Assembly (NCBI RefSeq): GCF_014651115.1
Contig: NZ_BMWG01000015.1
Span: 105,197-169,196 of the forward strand
Length of the DNA: 64,000 bases
Source of the DNA: Streptomyces inusitatus
GTDB taxonomy: Bacteria > Actinomycetota > Actinomycetes > Streptomycetales > Streptomycetaceae
Direction of reading: 5' to 3'
A model generated the notes under the pieces. The model had not been told where the DNA came from, did no database searches, and saw only the letters and a list, made by a program, of their open reading frames with translations. This document shows, one piece after another, positions 42,852 through 49,558 of the stretch. A program made the translations under genes and the position numbers. The stretch's first letter is position 1. Each line of letters starts with the position of its first letter.

Positions 42852-43301
42852 TCAGCGCCGCTTCGAGTGGTTCAGCAGCCACAGCAGGGCGGGGATCGCC
42901 AGGCCGACGGCGATGAAGATCCAGGCGCTGCCTTGGTGCCGACCCGACTCGTCGACCTGGCGCAGCACGAGCACGCTCATCACCGCGGCGGCGGGCATGG
43001 GGGTCAGGGCCGCCAGCAGTTCGTCCGGGCGAAGGGGCTCGCGCGCCTTCGCGAGGCCGTAGACGCCCATGCAGAGGAACAGCGTCCAGATCCCTCCGAT
43101 CCAGCCGGCGGCCGTGTACCAGCCGCTGCCCGGACCGTCGGAGAGGGTGCCGCCCTTCGCCGTCGCGACCATGCCCAGATCGAGGACTCCCACGACCGCG
43201 AGGCCGATGCAGGAGGCCCCGACGAAGCCCACGAGCCAGCCCGCCCCGAGAAACCTGACGTCCGCCCGCGAGATTCTTCGGGTTCCGCGCGCTCTTCCCA
43301 T
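42852..43301 (-). CDS. Four-helix membrane protein, function unknown
   Basis: 149 residues with four hydrophobic segments: near 20-42 (GWLVGFVGASCIGLAVVGVL), 62-84 (WYTAAGWIGGIWTLFLCMG), 100-115 and 125-145 (AWIFIAVGLAIPALLWLL), ending in a basic SKRR tail. The N-terminus is basic. No family recognised. It lies in the accessory region between the frameshifted gene and the nucleotidyltransferase module. Confidence 0.7.
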   Translation of the reverse strand: MGRARGTRRISRADVRFLGAGWLVGFVGASCIGLAVVGVLDLGMVATAKGGTLSDGPGSGWYTAAGWIGGIWTLFLCMGVYGLAKAREPLRPDELLAALTPMPAAAVMSVLVLRQVDESGRHQGSAWIFIAVGLAIPALLWLLNHSKRR

Positions 43302-43392
43302 GTCCCCGTCCCCCCCAAGTGATGGTCCGTCCCGGACCGGATCACGGCAGTATGCCGGGCGGCACGGTCCTCGACGCCACCGAACCGGCCTG

Positions 43393-43435
43393 CCTACCCG
43401 GTCAGTTCGCGTGTCAGGGCGATCAGGTCCGGCAG
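43393..43435. repeat. Left copy of a 43-bp direct repeat (3' end of the LysR gene)
   Basis: 40 of 43 positions match 44562-44604, which is the 3' end of the LysR gene including its stop. On the minus strand this copy encodes LPDLIALTRELTG-stop against LPDLIALARELTR-stop in the intact gene. Homology stops abruptly on the gene-body side. It brackets the AbiEii-type two-gene module with the right copy. Confidence 0.85.
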
Positions 43436-43478
43436 CGGCCGTCGTCCTGTCCTGGGAGACGGCTTTCGGGCTGCTCTC

Positions 43479-44147
43479 TCACCCGTCGTGGTGGTCGTCC
43501 TGGTGGAGGCGGGTGTCGAGGTCTGTTGCCCAGGCCAGTGCCCATGTGCGCAGGTCGGCGGTTTGGCCGGGGGTGAGGCCGTAGGCGGCGAACTCCTCGT
43601 CTTCGTACCAATCGGCACCGTTGAGGCGGTCATGCAGGTCATGGAGATCGAACTCGATGCGGGCGTGGCGACGGCCGAGGCTTTCGAGGTCTGCGGTGGT
43701 GCGATGGCGGGAGGCGGCGTGGACGTCGATGAGGTCGCGGACGGCGCCCCGGTCGGCCAATGCCCGGACTTTGGTGCCGATGACGTCGTCGAGGGAGAGG
43801 ACCGGGCCGATCGCGGTGGAGGTCGGGGGTGCCCAGAAGGCTTCTTTGAGGATGTCGACCTCGCATTCCTCGTTCGTGGCGGGGTCGGTGGCGATGAGGC
43901 GTCCGGAGAGCGGATCAGCTCCGATGAGGCGGACGTGCCAGCCCCGGGTGGTGAGTCCTTCGACGACGGTACGGGTGATGTCTGCCATGGGGGCGGGGTT
44001 CTCGGTGGCGACGTCGAGGTCCTGGCTGAGGCGTTCGACCAGGCCGTGGGCTTGGACTGCGTAGCCGCCGGTGACCACGAGCGGGTAAGGGGTGCCGATG
44101 GTGAGCACGTCGGCGAGGAGCCTGCGGTGCAGGGCGGTGAGGTTCAC
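43479..44147 (-). CDS. AbiEii-family nucleotidyltransferase (MenA-like toxin)
   Basis: 222 residues from GTG 44147, overlapping the upstream gene by 4 nt. LVVTGGYAVQAHGLVERLSQDLDVATE is the motif G-G-x-A ... R-x-S-x-D-x-D of the AbiEii/MenA nucleotidyltransferases, followed by CEVDILKEAFW (third Asp) and LSLDDVIGTKVRALADRGAVRDLID, the conserved Lys/Arg region. MenA enzymes of Mycobacterium inactivate tRNA by adding nucleotides, and AbiE gives phage resistance as a type IV toxin-antitoxin system. Toxicity is inferred here from family. Confidence 0.87.
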   Translation of the reverse strand: MNLTALHRRLLADVLTIGTPYPLVVTGGYAVQAHGLVERLSQDLDVATENPAPMADITRTVVEGLTTRGWHVRLIGADPLSGRLIATDPATNEECEVDILKEAFWAPPTSTAIGPVLSLDDVIGTKVRALADRGAVRDLIDVHAASRHRTTADLESLGRRHARIEFDLHDLHDRLNGADWYEDEEFAAYGLTPGQTADLRTWALAWATDLDTRLHQDDHHDG

Positions 44148-44506
44148 GCGGCGGCCGAGGTGCCGGGGGTGAGGTCGGGGAAGGCGGTTTCCCAGACGTC
44201 CCGGACCGTACGGCTGATCAGGGTGCGCAAGACGGGCCACTGGCTGATCAGGAGGTCGCGGTTGAGGAAGGCGGTGAGGTCGTCTCGTTGGCCTTCGGCG
44301 AGGACCGTGCGGTAGAGACTCATCCGGGACCGGGGGCGGTCGAGGTCGAACGACCGCAGACCTGACCAGACGACGTGGAGCGGAAGGTCGACCGGGCCGT
44401 GTGCGGGGCCGGTGAGGTCGTCCAGGCGGGCCGGCAGCCGTCCGGCATAGCGGGCACGCAGCACCTCGGCGGGGGGCGGCGGCTGAGGAAAGGGTGCCTG
44501 GACCAT
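44144..44506 (-). CDS. Partner of the AbiEii-type nucleotidyltransferase (putative antitoxin)
   Basis: 120 residues from ATG 44506, with GGAGG immediately upstream. It begins with a Pro-rich stretch (MVQAPFPQPPPPAEVLRARY) and has an amphipathic helical body (VVWSGLRSFDLDRPRSRMSLYRTVLAEG, LNRDLLISQWPVLRTLISRTVRDVWE). I see no winged-helix as in AbiEi, so it is not a standard AbiEi antitoxin. Its stop overlaps the toxin start (GTGA) and it is upstream, the usual place for an antitoxin. Function inferred from position only. Confidence 0.65.
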   Translation of the reverse strand: MVQAPFPQPPPPAEVLRARYAGRLPARLDDLTGPAHGPVDLPLHVVWSGLRSFDLDRPRSRMSLYRTVLAEGQRDDLTAFLNRDLLISQWPVLRTLISRTVRDVWETAFPDLTPGTSAAA

Positions 44507-44561
44507 GCCTCCGATTATGGCCTGCCGTGCTGCGCGGCGGGGCCATGAGCGACCGGGAGTA

Positions 44562-44604
44562 CCTACCGGGTCAGTTCGCGCGCCAGGGCGATCAGGTCCG
44601 GCAG
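44562..44604. repeat. Right copy of the 43-bp direct repeat (3' end of LysR gene)
   Basis: Within the intact LysR gene: it contains the TAG stop and the last 13 codons. It matches 43393-43435 with three mismatches. The distance between copies is 1169 bp, and the enclosed DNA is just the AbiEii-type toxin gene and its partner. Confidence 0.85.
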
Positions 44605-45414
44605 GGCCGGGTGGTTGGGGTGGGTGCGGTGGGCGAGGAGGACGGGGACGGGGGGTGCGTCGGGGAGGGGGCGGTAGGTGACGCCGGGGTGGGGGTGCAT
44701 TTGGGCGGTGGAGGCGACGGAGACGCCCGCGCCGCGGCCGGCGGCGATGGCGGTGAGCCAGTCGTCGGTGTTGGTGACGGTGAGGTGGGAGGGCGGGCGG
44801 GTGTCGGTGGGCCAGAGGTCGAGGGTGGTGACGCCGGAGACCTCGTTGACCAGGACCGGGCCGGAGGCGAGGTCGGTGAGGGTGAGGTGGGGGAGGGCGG
44901 CGAGGGGGCCGTCGGAGGTGATGGCGGCGACGCGGGGTTCGAGGAAGAGCAGCTCGGTCACGAGCCCGGGGGCGTCGACCGGGCCGCGCAGCACGGCGGC
45001 GTCCACCTCGCCCCGGGCGAGACCGGCGGTGCGGTCGTCGATGCGCAGCAGCTCCAGCGGGGTGTCCGGGTGCTCCTGCTCCCAGCGGCGGAGCAGCGGG
45101 GTGGTGTAGGGGCCGAGGGCGGACCAGGCGTGGCCGAGCCGCAGTGGCCGGCGGCGGAGGCGGGCGGAGTCGAGGGCCTCGTCGAAGGCGGCGACGGCGG
45201 CGGCCGCCTTGTCGCGGAAGATCCGGCCCTCGGCGGTGAGGGCGAGATGGTGGGTGGAGCGGTCCACCAGCCGGGTGCCCACCTGTCGCTCCAGGGCGGC
45301 CAGCGCCCGGGAGACGGCGGGCTGCGTCAGATGCAGCCGGTGCGCGGCCCTCGTCACGCTCGACTCCTCGGCGATGGCGAGGAAGGCGCGGAGGTGCCGC
45401 AGCTCGATACTCAT
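44563..45414 (-). CDS. LysR-family transcriptional regulator
   Basis: 283 residues from ATG 45414. The N-terminal winged helix-turn-helix is ELRHLRAFLAIAEESSVTRAAHRLHL, recognition helix QPAVSRALAALERQVG; the rest is the periplasmic-binding-like effector domain. It is divergent from a DMT exporter, the classic arrangement, and TTCACGC ... GCGTGAA lies between. Its 3' end is duplicated at 43393-43435. Confidence 0.92.
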   Translation of the reverse strand: MSIELRHLRAFLAIAEESSVTRAAHRLHLTQPAVSRALAALERQVGTRLVDRSTHHLALTAEGRIFRDKAAAAVAAFDEALDSARLRRRPLRLGHAWSALGPYTTPLLRRWEQEHPDTPLELLRIDDRTAGLARGEVDAAVLRGPVDAPGLVTELLFLEPRVAAITSDGPLAALPHLTLTDLASGPVLVNEVSGVTTLDLWPTDTRPPSHLTVTNTDDWLTAIAAGRGAGVSVASTAQMHPHPGVTYRPLPDAPPVPVLLAHRTHPNHPALPDLIALARELTR

Positions 45415-45447
45415 GCGCCCGGAGCATAACCGCAGCCCAGTCGGCAT

Positions 45448-45479
45448 TTCACGCGCCGCGCGGGGCCCCGTAGCGTGAA
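45448..45479. promoter_or_regulatory. LysR operator candidate TTCACGC-N18-GCGTGAA
   Basis: Perfect 7-bp inverted repeat arms at 45448-45454 and 45473-45479 in the divergent lysR-DMT region, about 35 bp upstream of the LysR start. LysR regulators often bind such sites to control themselves and the divergent exporter. Confidence 0.5.
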
Positions 45480-45533
45480 GGGCTCGTACGAGCCGTACGG
45501 GTCGTACGGGGTTTTCCACGAAGGGAGCAGTCG

Positions 45534-46556
45534 GTGGACGAGGTGCGCAGTCCTGTCGCGGGGGTCGCCGAACCCGGGGCCGCCGCCGCGCTCGCCGGGG
45601 CGGACGGACCGGCGGAGGCGGGCAGGAGCGGCAGGAGCGGCAGGGGCGGCAGAAGCGGCAGATGGAGCCTCGGGCCGGTCGGGCTGGTGGTCGCCGGGGG
45701 GCTCTCGGTGCAGTTCGGCGCGGCGGTGGCGGTGCTGCTGATGCCGCGCGCGGGCGCGCTCGGCGTCGTCACGCTGCGGCTGGTGCTGGCGGCCGTCGTA
45801 CTGCTCGTGATCTGCCGCCCCAGGCTGCGCGGGCACTCGCGCGCCGACTGGGGCACGGTGGTCGCCTTCGGCGCGGCGATGGCCGCCATGAACATCCTCT
45901 TCTACCAGGCCGCCGACCGGATCCCGCTCGGCGCGGCCGTCACCCTGGAGGTGCTCGGCCCGCTGGCCCTCTCGGTGATCGTCTCCCGGCGGCTGGTGAA
46001 TCTGGTCTGGGCGGGGCTCGCCCTCGTCGGCGTCCTCCTCCTCAGCGGCGGGGGCTTCGACCGGCTCGACCCGGTGGGCGCGCTGTTCGCGCTGGCGGCG
46101 GGCGCGATGTGGGCCGCGTACATCGTCTTCAGCGCCCGTACCGGACGCAGGTTCCCGCAGGCCGACGGGCTGGCGCTGGCGATGGGCGTGGGCGCGGTGA
46201 TCAGTCTGCCGCTGGGGATCGCCGAGTCCGGGACCAAGCTGATCGATCCGTCGATCCTGGTGCTGGGGCTCGGGGTGGCGCTGATGTCGTCCGTGCTCCC
46301 GTACACGCTGGAGCTGCTCGCCCTGCGCCGGATGGCGTCGCCCACCTTCGCCGTGCTGATGAGTCTGGAGCCCGCGATAGCGGCGGCGGCGGGCTTCCTC
46401 GTACTGAGCCAGGCGCTCTCGCTCACGGACGCGCTGGCGATCGCGCTGGTCATCGCGGCGAGCATGGGAGCGGTACGGACCCAGACCCGGCGCCGGACGC
46501 CGGAGCCTGTGAAACCGGAGCCCGTGAAACCGGAGCCCGTGGAGAACGGGCGGTAG
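45534..46556 (+). CDS. DMT-superfamily (EamA/RhtA-type) transporter
   Basis: 340 residues from GTG 45534. Ten predicted helices in two EamA repeats: VVAGGLSVQFGAAVAVLLMPRAG with LRLVLAAVVLLVICRPRLRG, and the second repeat GALFALAAGAMWAAYIVFSARTGRRFP. This resembles RhtA (YbiF), which exports threonine, homoserine or other amino acids. A 9-bp tandem (ggcaggagc-like, 45618-45662) encodes the SGRSGR stretch of the disordered N-terminus; the C-terminus has PEPVKPEPVKPEPVE. Probably controlled by the divergent LysR. Confidence 0.9.
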   Translation: MDEVRSPVAGVAEPGAAAALAGADGPAEAGRSGRSGRGGRSGRWSLGPVGLVVAGGLSVQFGAAVAVLLMPRAGALGVVTLRLVLAAVVLLVICRPRLRGHSRADWGTVVAFGAAMAAMNILFYQAADRIPLGAAVTLEVLGPLALSVIVSRRLVNLVWAGLALVGVLLLSGGGFDRLDPVGALFALAAGAMWAAYIVFSARTGRRFPQADGLALAMGVGAVISLPLGIAESGTKLIDPSILVLGLGVALMSSVLPYTLELLALRRMASPTFAVLMSLEPAIAAAAGFLVLSQALSLTDALAIALVIAASMGAVRTQTRRRTPEPVKPEPVKPEPVENGR

Positions 46557-46708
46557 AACCCCCGCCGGACCGGGCGCCCCTGGCGTACCGCCCGCCCCTG
46601 GAGCCACGACCCCGGGCCGCCCCGCCCCATCTCATCGCTTCCCGGGGCTCCCCAAGCCGGGCCGTCAGCCGCGATTCTGGCCGTCCACTCAGCGCAGAGG
46701 GGGCTCCG

Positions 46709-48328
46709 ATGGTCGATCACGAGCACGTCTTCCACGAGCACGTCTTCCGCAGCCATTACCCCGAGGCCCGGCCGGTCGCCCTGCCCATCCACGAGGCGGT
46801 GCTCGGCCGGGCCGCCGCCGAGCACGGCGAGGCCACCGCCCTGATCGACGCGGCGACGGGCGCCACCGTCAGTTACGCACAGCTCGACAGCGCCCACCGG
46901 GGGATCGCCGCCGGGCTCGCCCGCGCCGGGCTGCGCAAGGGGGATGTGCTGGCGCTGCACAGCCCCAACTCCATCGCCTACCCCGGCGTCTTCTACGGGG
47001 CCACCCGCGCCGGGGCCTCGGTCACCACCGTGCATCCGCTCGCGACGGCGGAGGAGTTCGCCACCCAGCTCAGGGGCGCGGGCGCGCGCTGGATCGTCAC
47101 CGTCGCGCCGCTGCTGGAGACCGCGCGCAGGGCCGCAGAGCTGGCCCCGGGGATCGAGGAGATCTTCGTCTGCGACCGGGCGGAGGGGCATGCGAGCGTG
47201 CTGGACATGGCCGAGTCGGCCGGGCCCGAGCCCGTCGTCGCCATCGACCCGGACGAGGACGTCGCGGTGCTGCCGTACTCCTCCGGCACCACCGGCGTGC
47301 CCAAGGGCGTCATGCTCACCCACCGCTCCATCGCCACCAATCTGGCGCAGCTGGAGGTCCCGCTGCCGATGGGCCCCGGCGACCGGATCCTCGCCGTACT
47401 GCCGTTTTTTCACATTTACGGCCTCACGGCGCTGATGAACGCCCCGCTCCGCAAGGGCGCGACCGTCGTCGTGCTCTCCCGCTTCGAGATCGAGTCCTTC
47501 CTCGGCACGATCGAGAGGCACCGCGTCACCGCCCTGTTCGTGGCCCCGCCGATCGTCCTCGCGCTGGCCAGGCACCCGGCGGTGGCGCGGTACGACCTCT
47601 CCTCGCTGGAGTACGCCATCAGCGCGGCCGCGCCGCTGGACGCCGCGCTGGCGGCCGTCTGCTCCGAACGGCTGGGGCTGCCGCCGATGGGACAGGCGTA
47701 CGGCATGACGGAACTCTCGCCCGCCACCCATGTCGTACCGCCGGCCGGTCCGCCCGGGCCGCCGGGCACCGTCGGCAGGCTGCTCCCGTCGACGGAGCTG
47801 CGGCTGCTGCCGCTGGACGGAGGCGGGAAGAGGGCGGGGACGGTCGGGCCCGGCGAGGAGGGCGAGATCGCGATCCGGGGGCCGCAGGTGATGAAGGGCT
47901 ATCTCGGCCTGGCCGAAGCCACCGCCGACATGATCGACGAGGACGGCTGGCTGCGCACCGGGGACGTCGGACGGATGGACGCGGACGGCTGGCTGTATGT
48001 GGTCGACCGGGTCAAGGAGCTGATCAAGTACAAGGGGTACCAGGTCGCGCCCGCCGAACTGGAGGCGCTGCTGCTGACCCACGACCGCATCGCCGACGCC
48101 GCGGTGGTCGGGGTACCGGACCAGGACGGCTCGGAGATCCCCAAGGCGTATGTCGTACGGCGGCCGGGGGCCGCGAGGCTGACGGAGGACGAGGTGATGG
48201 CGTTCGTGGCGGAGCGGGTCGCCCCGTACAAGAGGATCCGCCGGGTGTCGTTCGTCGCGGGGGTGCCGCGCGCCGCCTCGGGGAAGATCCTCCGGCGTCA
48301 GCTGAGGGAGCGGGAGGAGCCAGGGTGA
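46709..48328 (+). CDS. AMP-binding acyl-CoA ligase (4-coumarate-CoA ligase-like)
   Basis: 539 residues. Adenylate-forming motifs: P-loop VLPYSSGTTGVPKGVMLTH, A5 region GQAYGMTELSPATHVV, A7-A8 GWLRTGDVGRMDADGWLYVVDRVKELIKYKGYQV, and the catalytic Lys in ASGKILRRQLRE. It activates a carboxylic acid (aromatic or fatty) to acyl-AMP and then acyl-CoA. The start MVDHEHVFHEHVFRSHY includes a 15-bp tandem duplication (46721-46750). Cytoplasmic. Substrate cannot be told from sequence. Confidence 0.92.
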   Translation: MVDHEHVFHEHVFRSHYPEARPVALPIHEAVLGRAAAEHGEATALIDAATGATVSYAQLDSAHRGIAAGLARAGLRKGDVLALHSPNSIAYPGVFYGATRAGASVTTVHPLATAEEFATQLRGAGARWIVTVAPLLETARRAAELAPGIEEIFVCDRAEGHASVLDMAESAGPEPVVAIDPDEDVAVLPYSSGTTGVPKGVMLTHRSIATNLAQLEVPLPMGPGDRILAVLPFFHIYGLTALMNAPLRKGATVVVLSRFEIESFLGTIERHRVTALFVAPPIVLALARHPAVARYDLSSLEYAISAAAPLDAALAAVCSERLGLPPMGQAYGMTELSPATHVVPPAGPPGPPGTVGRLLPSTELRLLPLDGGGKRAGTVGPGEEGEIAIRGPQVMKGYLGLAEATADMIDEDGWLRTGDVGRMDADGWLYVVDRVKELIKYKGYQVAPAELEALLLTHDRIADAAVVGVPDQDGSEIPKAYVVRRPGAARLTEDEVMAFVAERVAPYKRIRRVSFVAGVPRAASGKILRRQLREREEPG

Positions 48329-48394
48329 GCCACTGACCCAGGGCCCCCCGCCCAGGGCCCCCGCCGGGGGCCGGTGCGTGGCCGCTGGGGCAGG

Positions 48395-49102
48395 ATGACG
48401 GTCGTGACTGACTCCGCCGCCCAGAACGCCGTGCCGGATCCCGTGCCGGATCCCGTACCCGTGCCGGATCCCGCCGTGATGCGGGAGCGCTACCGCTCCA
48501 CCCCGCTGCTGGAGGAGGAGCTGGCCGCCGCCCCGATGGATCAGTTCGCCCGCTGGTTCGGCCAGGCCGTCGCGGCCGGGCTGAGCGAGCCGAACGCCAT
48601 GGTGGTGTCGACCGCGACCCCCGAGGGACGGCCGTCCTCGCGCACGGTGCTGCTGAAGCGGCACGACGCGGAGGGCTTTGTCTTCTACACCAACTACGGC
48701 TCCCGCAAGGGCCGGGAGATCGCGGCGAACCCGCGGGTCGCGCTGCTCTTCCCCTGGCATCCGATCGCCCGTCAGGTCGTGGTGACCGGGACGGCCGCGA
48801 GGGTCGGCAGGGACGAGACGGTCGCGTACTTCCGCAGCCGTCCGCACGGGTCCCGGCTCGGCGCGTGGGCCAGCGAGCAGTCCTCGGTGATCGGCTCCAG
48901 ACAGGAGCTGATCGAGCGGTACGAGGAGCTGGCCGCGCGCTACCCGGAGGGGGAGCCGGTGCCCGCGCCGCCGGAGTGGGGCGGCTTCCGGGTGGTGCCG
49001 GAGACGGTGGAGTTCTGGCAGGGGCACGAGAATCGGCTGCACGACCGGCTGCGGTACGTCCGGGAGGGCGGGAAGTGGCGAATTGAGCGGCTCGCGCCCT
49101 GA
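48395..49102 (+). CDS. pdxH: Pyridoxamine 5'-phosphate oxidase
   Basis: 235 residues from ATG 48395 (GTG 48404 is an alternative). FMN-binding segments are PSSRTVLLKRHDAEGFVFYTNYGS and LLFPWHPIARQV; the signature VEFWQGHENRLHDR is the conserved C-terminal motif of PNPOx. The enzyme oxidises pyridoxine or pyridoxamine phosphate to PLP. A 12-bp tandem (gtgccggatccc) at 48431-48472 encodes the PDPVPDPVPVPDP stretch of the disordered N-terminus. Convergent with the minus-strand small RNA gene. Confidence 0.95.
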   Translation: MTVVTDSAAQNAVPDPVPDPVPVPDPAVMRERYRSTPLLEEELAAAPMDQFARWFGQAVAAGLSEPNAMVVSTATPEGRPSSRTVLLKRHDAEGFVFYTNYGSRKGREIAANPRVALLFPWHPIARQVVVTGTAARVGRDETVAYFRSRPHGSRLGAWASEQSSVIGSRQELIERYEELAARYPEGEPVPAPPEWGGFRVVPETVEFWQGHENRLHDRLRYVREGGKWRIERLAP

Positions 49103-49210
49103 AAGCGCTCCGAAAGCTCCCCGGCGCGCCCTGAATGCGCCCCGCTATGCGCCTGGGTAAGCCCCTGGGCAAGCCCCCCGGCTAAGCGCCCGGGTATCCC
49201 CCGGGAAAGA

Positions 49211-49417
49211 CAATGCGGAACGACCCGTGGGCCTGTTTCCTCCGTACGGGACGGAGGAAGCCGGTCGGACCACCGGCGGCCCACGGGTCGGGTGACTGCA
49301 TTGGAGTGCGGCAGAAAACCTGCCACTGCACAGAGTGCGACAGCAGGCCTCTAGCCCGCAGTCACCTCACGCATCCGAAAAGAAACCACTTCCGGATCAC
49401 CTCCTTTCGTCGTGTGC
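49211..49417 (-). ncRNA. Structured minus-strand small mRNA / regulatory RNA
   Basis: On the minus strand, downstream of a good promoter, the RNA would fold into several stems: GGTGACTGC (49366-49358) pairs over nine bases with GCAGTCACC (49299-49291); GGCAG-GTTTT-CTGCC lies between; and the 3' part is a 13-bp stem CGACCCGTGGGCC/complement (49290-49278 with 49233-49221) that encloses TTCCTCCGT-ACGGAGGAA and a second small hairpin. An extra CAATGC/GCATTG pair (49303-49298, 49216-49211) closes it. The 3' stem is followed by a T-rich TTCCGCATTGTCTTT and could terminate. There is no co-directional gene downstream. Confidence 0.6.
49351..49389 (-). CDS. 12-codon micro-ORF with an extended Shine-Dalgarno sequence
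   Basis: GTG 49389 to TAG 49351 encodes VVSFRMREVTAG (M for the first residue). It is preceded by GAAAGGAGGTGATCC at 49408-49394, which is complementary to 15 nt at the 3' end of 16S rRNA, 4 bp from the start codon and with the GGAGG core ten bases away. The last codons fall inside a 9-bp stem of the structured RNA. Similar small mRNAs with an extended anti-SD complement are known in alpha-proteobacteria (rreB type); I know of none described by name in Streptomyces. Peptide function unknown. Confidence 0.55.
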   Translation of the reverse strand: MVSFRMREVTAG

Positions 49418-49422
49418 TCCAC

Positions 49423-49451
49423 ACCTTAGAAGCGCCCCCGGGAGGGCTCAA
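49423..49451 (-). promoter_or_regulatory. Promoter of the micro-ORF RNA
   Basis: Minus-strand TTGAGC (49451-49446), 17-bp spacer, TAAGGT (49428-49423): a good match to a sigma-HrdB promoter. The expected transcription start near 49417 leaves about 28 nt of leader before the GTG at 49389. Confidence 0.6.
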
Positions 49452-49558
49452 CCGAATTAAATGAGCCGTTCTGACGGCGTCCGACGGACAACGAATAGCC
49501 GGAAGCTGGTGTGTCGTGGGTCACGTTCGAGTTGAATGTGAGGTGACAGGGGGCCGCG

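Noticed and set aside
45902..49042. A 1046-codon minus-strand frame across the DMT, ligase and pdxH genes
   Set aside because: It crosses three well-supported genes and their gaps, and the composition is that of a shadow.
49394..49408. A fragment of the 16S rRNA 3' end on the plus strand
   Set aside because: Homology stops at 15 nt and no other rRNA sequence is near. On the minus strand it is placed correctly as a Shine-Dalgarno before an ORF, which explains it better.
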